Source: Nitrospirota bacterium
GTDB taxonomy: Bacteria; Nitrospirota; Thermodesulfovibrionia; Thermodesulfovibrionales; SM23-35
Direction: 5' to 3'
Assembly: GCA_016212245.1 (NCBI GenBank)
Contig: JACRGU010000170.1
Location: forward strand, 1-14,676
Length of the DNA: 14,676 nt
The notes below the pieces were generated by a model. It was not told where the DNA came from and ran no database searches. It was given only the letters and a program-made list of their open reading frames with translations. Position numbers and translations under genes: made by a program. This document shows, piece after piece, positions 7,280 through 12,961 of this stretch (positions are counted from its first letter, which is position 1; each line of letters starts with the position of its first letter).

Positions 7280-7696
7280 TCACTCCGGTTGTCTGAATGG
7301 ATTTGCCCTCAGTACCTGTGCAAGCTTTAAAGGCCTTCCCTCCAGCACAAAGATTGCCATGCCCCTTTCTTCGGTCCTTTTACCCCTGACTATCCATGTG
7401 CCCTTCCATGAGACATTAAGATAGACAATAGAATCCTCTATCTCAACCCATCTTGGAGTAAATGTGAGTTCGGCGCTGTCAAAACTTTTAATCGCTCCAA
7501 TAAGCTCTCTATAGCCGTTTTTTGTCGAATTCAACTCGAGGGCTGTGCGGTCATTTTTTATATAGGCATTCCTCATAGTCTCTGCAAGTCCAAAGGCTTC
7601 CTGTGCTATCCTTGACTCCTCAGAAACCTTTTTGACCTCTTTACTGCATGATGGCAGGAGTAAAACTACAATTAAAAGATATAGAACTCTCTTCAT
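7280..7696 (-). CDS. Small putative lipoprotein of unknown function
   Basis: A 138-aa protein begins MKRVLYLLIVVLLLPSCSK, a lipoprotein signal peptide with a lipobox ending at Cys17, so it should be exported and lipid-anchored. The mature part, about 120 aa, has a segment EAFGLAETMRNAYIKNDRTAL followed by beta-rich stretches (VEIEDSIVYLNVSWKGTW). This resembles the layout of NTF2/SnoaL-like small domains, but I do not recognise a specific family. I chose ATG 7696 because GGAGGGGAG directly precedes it; an ATG at 7711 is possible but lies before that SD. It is convergent with the FmdB-family gene and has its own promoter. Confidence 0.72.
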   Translation of the reverse strand: MKRVLYLLIVVLLLPSCSKEVKKVSEESRIAQEAFGLAETMRNAYIKNDRTALELNSTKNGYRELIGAIKSFDSAELTFTPRWVEIEDSIVYLNVSWKGTWIVRGKRTEERGMAIFVLEGRPLKLAQVLRANPFRQPE

Positions 7697-7738
7697 CTCC
7701 CCTCCATTCATCCAACACCCCGGAAAATAGGTTAGCTA

Positions 7739-7768
7739 ATAATAAAACTTCACCCTTAATTTTTTCAA
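7739..7768 (-). promoter_or_regulatory. Predicted sigma-70-type promoter for the lipoprotein gene
   Basis: On the minus strand TTGAAA (7768-7763) is followed by an 18-bp spacer and TATTAT (7744-7739), about 43 bases before the lipoprotein ATG. The match is good but untested. Confidence 0.5.
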
Positions 7769-7795
7769 TTGCATTTAACTCCCTTGAAAATATAA

Positions 7796-8010
7796 TTTAT
7801 TCTGATGCTGAGGAATGTACTCGAAGTCTTAAGACAGCCACTCGAAAGTGAAGATGTAACTGTATCGAGGGCAACTGCATCTATTACATATCCTGCAAGC
7901 TTCATGTTAGTGGCTGCAATGAACCCCTGACGGTGCGGACACCTTTGCACGGTATCCCTTGTACACCCTGCTACCTCCACGACCTAAAGAGCTACCAAAG
8001 GCTATCCTGA
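7796..8010 (+). pseudogene. yifB: Internal remnant of a YifB/ComM Mg-chelatase-like ATPase gene
   Basis: From 7814 one frame reads NVLEVLRQPLESEDVTVSRA and continues into TASITYPASFMLVAAMNP, the recognisable Mg-chelatase-like region of YifB/ComM. It stops at TGA 7928-7930. In another frame the following bases read CTPCYLHDLKSYQRLS (about 7960-8007), matching the expected continuation after the family's CPCG...CTP segment, so at least one frameshift is present. The remnant covers only about 70 codons of a protein that is normally about 500 aa; no start, Walker A motif or C-terminus is present. YifB/ComM members are hexameric helicase-like proteins involved in natural transformation. This copy cannot be functional. 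Confidence 0.8.
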
Positions 8011-8419
8011 GACACCTAAAACAATAGGTGAGCATATCAGGAAAAAGAGGCTCGACCTTGGATTAACTCAATTAGAAGTGGCAAAAATAATAGGGGTAAA
8101 GGAGTCCACGGTATGGAACTGGGAGCATGGAAGAGAGCCTGAGTTAAAGCATATGCCGAAGATAATAGAGTTTTTAGGCTTTGTGCCTTTTAAATGCCCT
8201 GAGGATCCTATAGGTAAGCTGAGATATTTCAAGCTGGTAAACCCCGCACCACGCCTTTACCTCGCCCTTTTAAAAAAGAGCGTGATTTATGGATCACTTT
8301 TTTAAAGTGCTACCATTTGCACATGTAGCTTTCTGTGGTGCGGGGTAAAAGGACTGTCTTATGAGCGATTAGGTGAGTTGATGGGCAGAGACCCTGAGCA
8401 GTTGACGGATTGGTTTTAA
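7991..8419 (+). pseudogene. XRE-type HTH protein gene interrupted by a 104-bp inverted-repeat element
   Basis: The frame from about 8000 reads GYPETPKTIGEHIRKKRLDL and then GLTQLEVAKIIGVKESTVWNWEHGREPE, a clear XRE/Cro-type helix-turn-helix. It continues through ECPEDP-like KCPEDPIGKLRYFKLV. The frame is then broken by the element at 8242-8345. After it the frame resumes as KGLSYERLGELMGRDPEQLT followed by DWF and TAA (8417-8419). Removing the element and one TAAA copy joins KLV to KGLSYERL exactly in frame. No ATG or GTG start is visible at the expected N-terminus, which abuts the yifB remnant, so the 5' end may also be damaged; GTG 8078 would start inside the HTH. As it stands the reading frame ends at 8305. 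Confidence 0.82.
8238..8349. mobile_element. MITE-like 104-bp insertion with 11-bp TIRs and TAAA duplication
   Basis: The element spans 8242-8345. Its ends CCCCGCACCAC (8242-8252) and GTGGTGCGGGG (8335-8345) are perfect inverted repeats. It is flanked by TAAA at 8238-8241 and 8346-8349. The interior contains an imperfect hairpin (CTTTTAAAAAAG near 8267 against CTTTTTTAAAG near 8297, with GTGAT/ATCAC at the tip). It encodes no protein, so any movement would need a transposase supplied elsewhere. Confidence 0.8.
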
Positions 8420-8435
8420 TATCTTCATTCACTTT

Positions 8436-10046
8436 CTACCAATCAAACGTTTCATTGCTGCTTGGTATTGAGTATATTGCTCTATGACCGCCAACTTCGT
8501 GGTCAAATGCTATACGAGGTTTAAAATCTCGATAAAAAGTTGAAAATTTAGGAATTTGGATATATAAGGGTTCTCCGTTGATAAAGCTACTGGCAATATG
8601 TATTAATGCTGATTTATTTGCCACGTATAAATCTGGAAAGGTTATTTCAGTCAACCAAAAATTATCTGGCATTTTTTCCCTAAAAAATCTTATGACCTCC
8701 TCCGGTAAAATTTTTTTATTTGAATCCTTTTTTTGAAGGGTTTTAATATAGTCATTTTTCTCTACAAATAAAGTGCGGGAGACAAGAGGGGCATGTTCTT
8801 CTCTGACAAGTTTTTCAAGCCAAGGATTACTATTGATCTGGATTTGTTTAAAATCTTTCTTAATCCTTTTCAAGTAGTTCCGTAAAATTTTAATCAAGTC
8901 GATCTCTAACGTGTCTGGAGTAAAATCAATGGTTTTAGGGGTCATGAATAATATATACTGCACTAAATAACCAAGATTTCTTTTTTTATCTTCGAGTTTA
9001 GAGGTAGGATAAGTAAGATACATCCCAAAATTGTCATCGTTAATAATATAATTATCCACCCATGCAGATACAGATCGAAAATGATTCCTTACATATCGTT
9101 TATAACGAATATCCGCTTCAGGTCTCCATAAATCAGTACTCAGAGTATGTCCAATAATAGGCATTGCATGATACCCTTTTTGAGTCTCAAAAACAATAAA
9201 GCCAGGAAAACCACTTTCCATCCATGGGTATATTATTCCTGATGGAGGCAAATCATATTTAGTTTTAAGGTTCTTAAAAAGCTTCTCAACCTGGTCTGCG
9301 TGAAAATCGAATGTTTTATAAAACAACCTCTTATTTTTAATCGTTCTTTTTGTTTGCTTAATGTCTAAGCCTCCAGCAAGACATTGCTTGAATTTTAATC
9401 GGGCAATTTTATTGATATCCATTGGTAAAATAATTTTCTTACTGATATTTAAATGGTTGAATAAAGTAGCAAGGGCTGATTGTATGCAAAAAGTGGTTAA
9501 GCCATTTTGCTGGAAGAACGGCGAGCAATTTATTTTAAACTGGTAGAGCTTGCCATCCCGCCCTTTGATTGCTAAGGTATAGTCTTTTGTTGAATGATAA
9601 TAGTGGTTTGTTAAAGGAACAGCCTTATTTTTATAAAGATTATATTTCATCGGAGTTGATACGAATGAAAACAATAAATATGAATTGGTTCTATCCCTAT
9701 AAGAGTAATTTACAATCATTGAATATGAAAGATAAGTAAGTTTTGATAGGTCGTGTATATTACCTTGTGTAACTTTTTCTCGAACAAAATATACACAATA
9801 TGCCTGAATATCCACACTTTTGTTTAAAGCTCTTTTGATGTTTTGGACCTCAACTTTTATCTCATTGTCTGATAGACTTACTTTATCAATCCAAAGAGAT
9901 TGTACACCCATTTTGCGCATCAAACTACATAGTCGATGAATTGGGCGTTTATTTATGTTTTCGTCAGGTAAGGTGAGTTCGGAAATGACCTTAAAAAGAG
10001 AACGATATTGTATGGAAATCCAAGACCGGAACGGGAGTGTAGGCAT
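8436..10046 (-). CDS. 536-aa protein of unknown function with a papain/C39-like peptidase pattern
   Basis: I do not recognise a named family. The central region carries a pattern typical of papain-fold C39-like peptidases: Gln180 and Cys187 in QQNGLTTFCIQSALATLF, then His293 (KGYHAMPIIGH; His300 is an alternative), then Asp337/Asp338 in DNYIINDDNFGMYL. This order and the hydrophobic helix after the Cys resemble a Cys-His-Asp catalytic site, but C39 membership is inference. There is no signal peptide and no evident membrane segment, so a cytosolic location is likely. The N-terminal 130 residues and the C-terminal 170 residues are unassigned. The ATG directly follows the TAA of the 57-aa ORF, implying translational coupling; there is no strong SD of its own. 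The gene looks more AT-rich than the core block, consistent with transfer. Confidence 0.8.
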   Translation of the reverse strand: MPTLPFRSWISIQYRSLFKVISELTLPDENINKRPIHRLCSLMRKMGVQSLWIDKVSLSDNEIKVEVQNIKRALNKSVDIQAYCVYFVREKVTQGNIHDLSKLTYLSYSMIVNYSYRDRTNSYLLFSFVSTPMKYNLYKNKAVPLTNHYYHSTKDYTLAIKGRDGKLYQFKINCSPFFQQNGLTTFCIQSALATLFNHLNISKKIILPMDINKIARLKFKQCLAGGLDIKQTKRTIKNKRLFYKTFDFHADQVEKLFKNLKTKYDLPPSGIIYPWMESGFPGFIVFETQKGYHAMPIIGHTLSTDLWRPEADIRYKRYVRNHFRSVSAWVDNYIINDDNFGMYLTYPTSKLEDKKRNLGYLVQYILFMTPKTIDFTPDTLEIDLIKILRNYLKRIKKDFKQIQINSNPWLEKLVREEHAPLVSRTLFVEKNDYIKTLQKKDSNKKILPEEVIRFFREKMPDNFWLTEITFPDLYVANKSALIHIASSFINGEPLYIQIPKFSTFYRDFKPRIAFDHEVGGHRAIYSIPSSNETFDW

Positions 10047-10220
10047 TTAGACTGACTGGCGCCTTGGTTCTCCAATAAAAAAGTTTCTTTTGTCTGAATC
10101 CTTATGCCACTTGATTAAAGACTCTCTTATTTCTTCTTCTTTCTTCGTTTTTCTCCCAATCAACTTCGTGCGCGATAACCTGCCCTTAATCCGTGTGGCC
10201 GCGGCAATTTTTTTAGACAA
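10047..10220 (-). CDS. Small basic 57-aa ORF, second gene of the C39-like operon
   Basis: Starting at TTG 10220, directly after AAAAAGGAGGAGTC, the frame encodes 57 residues beginning MSKKIAAATRIKGRLSRTKL. It is rich in Lys and Arg (IGRKTKKEEEIRESLIKWHK) and ends EPRRQSV. The TAA at 10049-10047 is immediately followed by the ATG of the 536-aa gene. The SD is the best on this strand in the region, which argues for real translation despite the short length and TTG start. No family is recognised. It could be a regulator, an antitoxin-like partner or a substrate of the peptidase-like protein; none of these is shown by the sequence. Confidence 0.5.
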   Translation of the reverse strand: MSKKIAAATRIKGRLSRTKLIGRKTKKEEEIRESLIKWHKDSDKRNFFIGEPRRQSV

Positions 10221-10338
10221 GACTCCTCCTTTTTAGGTCAATAGGTTTTAAAAAACATTCTAAAGGATACTCAACTAAAAAATCGACAATAATATATTGT
10301 TTTATTGTGGATGGGCTTATTTCTTTTATAAAATCCAT
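10213..10338 (-). CDS. Small 41-aa ORF, first gene of the C39-like operon
   Basis: ATG 10338 opens a 41-codon frame (MDFIKEISPSTIKQYIIVDF, then LVEYPLECFLKPIDLKRRSLV) that overlaps the start of the 57-aa ORF by 8 bases and reads through its SD. It lies about 17 bases after the predicted transcription start, which makes it the first possible product of the transcript. No strong SD is visible. It has no recognised family. It could also be only a leader region, so confidence is limited. Confidence 0.4.
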   Translation of the reverse strand: MDFIKEISPSTIKQYIIVDFLVEYPLECFLKPIDLKRRSLV

Positions 10339-10361
10339 ATATCTTGGATTTTCTTGCTAAG

Positions 10362-10390
10362 AGATTACCCGATAATTAGAGTTTTGTCAA
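10362..10390 (-). promoter_or_regulatory. Strong predicted promoter of the C39-like operon
   Basis: On the minus strand a perfect TTGACA (10390-10385) is followed by exactly 17 bases and TAATCT (10367-10362). This is the best sigma-70-type match I found in the window. A transcription start would fall near 10355, just before the 41-aa ORF. Confidence 0.65.
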
Positions 10391-10417
10391 TGTTTTTTTT
10401 AGGGCATTAGCTACAGA

Positions 10418-10510
10418 GCTTGGCTGAGACTTGTTGAAGCAAAGCGGAAGAATTGTAAGGCGAAGGACAAGTTTGAAGGAGCGAGGGCGTGAGCTTGCTT
10501 CTGTCATGAG
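10418..10510. repeat. Island-flanking degenerate direct repeat, left copy
   Basis: It begins GCTTGGCTGAGACTTG then TTGAAGC (10418-10440) and continues with TAAGGCG, AAGGACAAGTTTGAAGGAGC, then GAGCTTGCTTCTG and CATGAG. The same succession of blocks occurs at 14231-14370. It lies in the 326-base gene-free stretch 10339-10664, which otherwise holds the operon promoter and the hairpins described below. Confidence 0.65.
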
Positions 10511-10580
10511 CTTGAAGCTGGAGTGTATAGGCAAAGATTATTTAAGCACTTAATAGCAAGTGGCATGACAGAACTGCAAG
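10494..10580. repeat. Long imperfect hairpin
   Basis: CTTGCTTCTGTCATG (10494-10508) pairs with CATGACAGAACTGCAAG (10564-10580), 15 bp with a two-base bulge. The loop region contains a smaller hairpin (CACTT/AAGTG near 10547-10562). It overlaps the right end of the flanking repeat. It may be the footprint of a small palindromic element or a structured transcript. Confidence 0.5.
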
Positions 10581-10602
10581 CGTAGGGCCTGAGCGATGAG
10601 GG

Positions 10603-10659
10603 CTATGGATAAACCCTGTGCCTGCGGAGTGGCGGGAGGGCGTAGCAGGCACACCATAG
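10603..10659. repeat. Nested hairpin after the unknown two-gene operon
   Basis: An outer CTATGG (10603-10608) / CCATAG (10654-10659) and an inner GTGCCTGC (10618-10625) / GCAGGCAC (10645-10652) form a nested stem. It starts 5 bases past the stop codon at 10665, on the 3' side of the minus-strand operon. There is no T-run after it, so it is not a standard intrinsic terminator, though it could protect or end the transcript. Confidence 0.45.
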
Positions 10660-10664
10660 AGAAG

Positions 10665-11333
10665 TTAAGTTTTAGCTTTCTTTATTCCCTCTATCAATTG
10701 ATCGGCTTCGTTGACAACCTGCTTGGATAAGAGTAGCCTGTCTTCTAAACGCTTCAATTGCCATTTCTGCCATTCATGCCTCATAAGGAGCGTTTGGAAG
10801 GGGATAGTAGCAAGAAAAAAGGGATTGGCTTCAGCCAAAGCTATGAGAAGAATCTGTCCGATTGTAAAAGTAGCGAGCCGGCGTATTTTTTTCCCCTCAG
10901 AACCAACTTTATGCATCCTGGCTAACAACAACAAAGCTAAACCGCCACTGACTATGTCGGTTGCACTCACACAGGCCCAATCTACCAAAAATTTCTCACT
11001 TACACCGACTGCATCTTCAAGAAATCTATAGACATATGATGATCCCGGTAAAGGAATACCATGAGGGCTCATCAGGTCAGAAAACATATGCTGAAACCAC
11101 TCAGCTGCACCATCAAGCCCTTGGTCCTGCATTAAATCCATAAATCCTTGAAGATCATGGCCTGCTTTTAGCCTATGTCCTAATCCCATCGCTGAATCCA
11201 TGATCTCACTCTCAGCGCCCTTTCCGAGAACTTTATGAAGATACTTACCGGCTTTTTTGTCAATCCATTCCTGAAAAGCGCCTTCCGTAAAAAGGGCTGC
11301 ATAAATTGGTTGATCATTCTTGTCCTGTCTCAT
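10665..11333 (-). CDS. Hypothetical membrane-associated protein, 222 aa
   Basis: No family recognised with confidence. The N-terminal half is soluble and His-rich (MGLGHRLKAGHDLQGFMDLM, then EWFQHMFSDLMSPHGIPLPG), with His and Asp residues spaced as in a possible metal or catalytic site. The second half has two hydrophobic segments, DIVSGGLALLLLARM and TIGQILLIALAEANPFFLAT through TIPFQTLLM, which probably sit in the membrane. A charged coiled-coil-like tail (EWQKWQLKRLEDRLLLSKQV) follows. Its start overlaps the end of the upstream gene by 20 bases, so the two are co-translated and probably act together. ATG at 11333 is the first start in frame. Confidence 0.68.
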   Translation of the reverse strand: MRQDKNDQPIYAALFTEGAFQEWIDKKAGKYLHKVLGKGAESEIMDSAMGLGHRLKAGHDLQGFMDLMQDQGLDGAAEWFQHMFSDLMSPHGIPLPGSSYVYRFLEDAVGVSEKFLVDWACVSATDIVSGGLALLLLARMHKVGSEGKKIRRLATFTIGQILLIALAEANPFFLATIPFQTLLMRHEWQKWQLKRLEDRLLLSKQVVNEADQLIEGIKKAKT

Positions 11334-11754
11334 CCCGCAATTCCTTCAATGCCTTTTGAATTTCTTGAATACGATTCTGTTGCAGACTAAAAATTTCATT
11401 ATGTTTTGCAAGCGTTGTCAAAATATTTTCTATTTCTTCAAATTTTTTTGACCTTACGAGAGAAGCGTATTCTGGCATTCCACGTATAAAATCTTTCCAA
11501 TAATTAACCATCTCACTTTCTTTGACTTGAGTAGGAAGGGATGAAATTTTTTGGGCTGCCGATTGCATGCCTTCCGATAAGTATGTGATCGATCTTTTCA
11601 AAATTGAAGGCATCCGAGTACCCTTCACTTTTGAGTACAGTGTCTTTAATTCTCCTTTTGCTATATTCGCAGGAACAAGAACATCAGTATAAAGCCTCTG
11701 TACCATTTTGGGAATTTCTAATGAAGATTTTTTACTTCTTGACATTCCCTTCAT
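11314..11754 (-). CDS. Hypothetical helical protein, 146 aa, partner of the membrane protein
   Basis: I do not recognise this protein. It is strongly helical and charged, with a Lys/Ser-rich N-terminus (MKGMSRSKKSSLEIPKMVQR) and a coiled-coil-like C-terminus (LAKHNEIFSLQQNRIQEIQK, then ALKELRDETGQE). There is no signal peptide or membrane segment. The ATG at 11754 follows AGAAGGGAG with a 5-base gap, a good SD. It is the first gene of a two-gene operon with the 222-aa membrane-associated protein and has a plausible promoter upstream. A scaffold or partner role for the membrane protein is inference from coupling alone. Confidence 0.68.
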   Translation of the reverse strand: MKGMSRSKKSSLEIPKMVQRLYTDVLVPANIAKGELKTLYSKVKGTRMPSILKRSITYLSEGMQSAAQKISSLPTQVKESEMVNYWKDFIRGMPEYASLVRSKKFEEIENILTTLAKHNEIFSLQQNRIQEIQKALKELRDETGQE

Positions 11755-11792
11755 AGTAACTCCCTTCTGTACATACCAACTTAGACTGACAA

Positions 11793-11822
11793 ATTATAAC
11801 TATGTCCAAATGCTAATGTAAA
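11793..11822 (-). promoter_or_regulatory. Predicted promoter of the two-gene unknown operon
   Basis: On the minus strand TTTACA (11822-11817) is followed by 18 bases and a consensus TATAAT (11798-11793), about 38 bases before the ATG at 11754. Confidence 0.5.
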
Positions 11823-11980
11823 GCCATCGAATTGCATCACCAAAATCTAAATGAAATTGAATCGTTGCCTCATTTAAAAATCTACTCGAAACAGTCACAA
11901 TAGCAAAAAAGGGGACAGGTACATTTATCATACAAGTCTTAAACCATTGGATGGAGAGACCAGAAATCAGAAGAACTGGG

Positions 11981-12003
11981 GCTTGGACGAGCATTGCTGA
12001 AGC
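11981..12003. repeat. Third, shorter copy of the island repeat core
   Basis: GCTTGGACGAGCATTGC then TGAAGC matches the first 23 bases of the right flanking repeat (14231-14253) with about three mismatches; similarity fades after that. It lies in the 399-base gene-free stretch 11755-12153, together with the sequence AAAAAAGGGGACAGGTACAT (about 11908-11927), two promoters and the AbiEi operators. I see no coding region there. Confidence 0.45.
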
Positions 12004-12030
12004 TTGCCTTCCTCGCAGAACGGAAGATGG

Positions 12031-12133
12031 TATATCAAATATACAATAATTCACATATTAGCTGAATTTTGACTCAAAGAATATACTTTACTTTAGTATA
12101 TCAAATGTGCTATAGTTCATCTATTAAATGAAT
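12031..12133 (+). promoter_or_regulatory. Promoter and duplicated operator of the abiE locus
   Basis: Two 37-bp direct repeats start with TATATCAAAT at 12031 and 12097, exactly 66 bp apart. Each contains an inverted repeat: ATTCA (12049-12053)/TGAAT (12063-12067) and TTCAT (12116-12120)/ATGAA (12128-12132). A promoter TTTACT (12087-12092), 18-bp spacer, TATAGT (12111-12116) is overlapped by the second copy. Characterised AbiEi antitoxins autorepress through two inverted repeats in their promoter, so these are the likely AbiEi sites. Confidence 0.65.
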
Positions 12134-12153
12134 AATAACGCACAGGATATACT

Positions 12154-12960
12154 ATGGAAACTATATCAGGGTTAGGAAAAGAAGACAGAAAGAGGTTATC
12201 GGCGATATTCCGGGAGACTAAAGGCACTATCTCGGTTGAAGAAGCATCCAATATCCTAAAAGTTTCACCCACTGAAGCTGCAAAGATGCTCTCACGCTGG
12301 GCTAAAAAAGGATGGCTGTCACGTGTGCGCCGAGGCATATATATACTAATACCGCTTGAAGCTCGCACAGCAGAAATTCCTCTGGAAGATCCTTGGATTG
12401 TTGCAGAACGGTTATATTCACCCTGCTATATTGGTGGTTGGAGCGCTGCTGAGTACTGGGACCTTACAGAACAGGTTTTCCGTACTGTTGTTGTTCTGAC
12501 AACACAAAAACCAAGAGATCGTTTACCTGTCATTAAAGGAACAAGCTTTTTGCTTCGTACTATTTCAGAAAAGACAATATTTGGGACTAAACCAGTTTGG
12601 AGAGGAAAGGTAAAAGTATCTGTCTCTGATCCTTCCCGCACTTTGCTTGACATGTTGATTGACCCTAAACTCGGCGGAGGAATACGCTCAACTACTGATA
12701 TGTTTCTCAATTATCTAAAATCAGAAAAGAAAGATTTGGAGTTATTGATCAAATACGCAAAACGATTAGGAAACGGTGCTGTTTTTAAACGGCTTGGTTT
12801 TCTTTTAGAACGTTATGCGTCAGAGCAAAAGGCTGCTATTGACGAGTGTAAATCGCAATTAACCACCGGGAATGTAAAACTTGACCCAGCACTGAAATCA
12901 GACAAGTTGATAACGCGATGGAGATTGTGGGTGCCAGATAGTTGGATAAAGGAGAAATGA
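12154..12960 (+). CDS. abiEi: Type IV toxin-antitoxin system antitoxin, AbiEi family
   Basis: AbiEi is the DNA-binding antitoxin and autorepressor of the AbiE type IV toxin-antitoxin and phage-exclusion system; it counteracts toxin activity without binding the toxin. An N-terminal winged helix (residues about 20-65: GTISVEEASNILKVSPTEAA, then SRWAKKGWLSRVRRGIYIL) is followed by the AbiEi-type body (DPWIVAERLYSPCYIGGWSA, DPSRTLLDMLIDPKLGGGIR) and a C-terminus (KLDPALKSDKLITRWRLWVP) typical of this subfamily. The length of 268 aa is normal and I see no lesion. ATG 12154 is preceded by AGGA at a 7-base gap. The toxin gene starts one base after its stop codon, and AAAGGAG at the 3' end serves the toxin's start. 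The intact antitoxin beside a broken toxin suggests it is now solitary. Confidence 0.9.
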   Translation: METISGLGKEDRKRLSAIFRETKGTISVEEASNILKVSPTEAAKMLSRWAKKGWLSRVRRGIYILIPLEARTAEIPLEDPWIVAERLYSPCYIGGWSAAEYWDLTEQVFRTVVVLTTQKPRDRLPVIKGTSFLLRTISEKTIFGTKPVWRGKVKVSVSDPSRTLLDMLIDPKLGGGIRSTTDMFLNYLKSEKKDLELLIKYAKRLGNGAVFKRLGFLLERYASEQKAAIDECKSQLTTGNVKLDPALKSDKLITRWRLWVPDSWIKEK

Positions 12961-12961
12961 T

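Noticed and set aside
8078..8305. Intact short HTH gene starting at GTG 8078
   Set aside because: This start would delete the first helices of the HTH, and the end at 8305 lies inside the inserted element; the frame resumes after the element, so it is an interrupted gene.
11908..11927. AAAAAAGGGGACAGGTACAT as a remnant of a REP-associated or IS200-type transposon
   Set aside because: The motif looks familiar from such elements, but I see no transposase fragment or matching inverted end nearby, so I do not call an element.
11800..12054. Minus-strand 84-codon open frame before the AbiEi gene
   Set aside because: Its start lies inside the AbiEi operator, it runs through a predicted promoter and a repeat copy, it has no SD, and its sequence resembles no domain I know.
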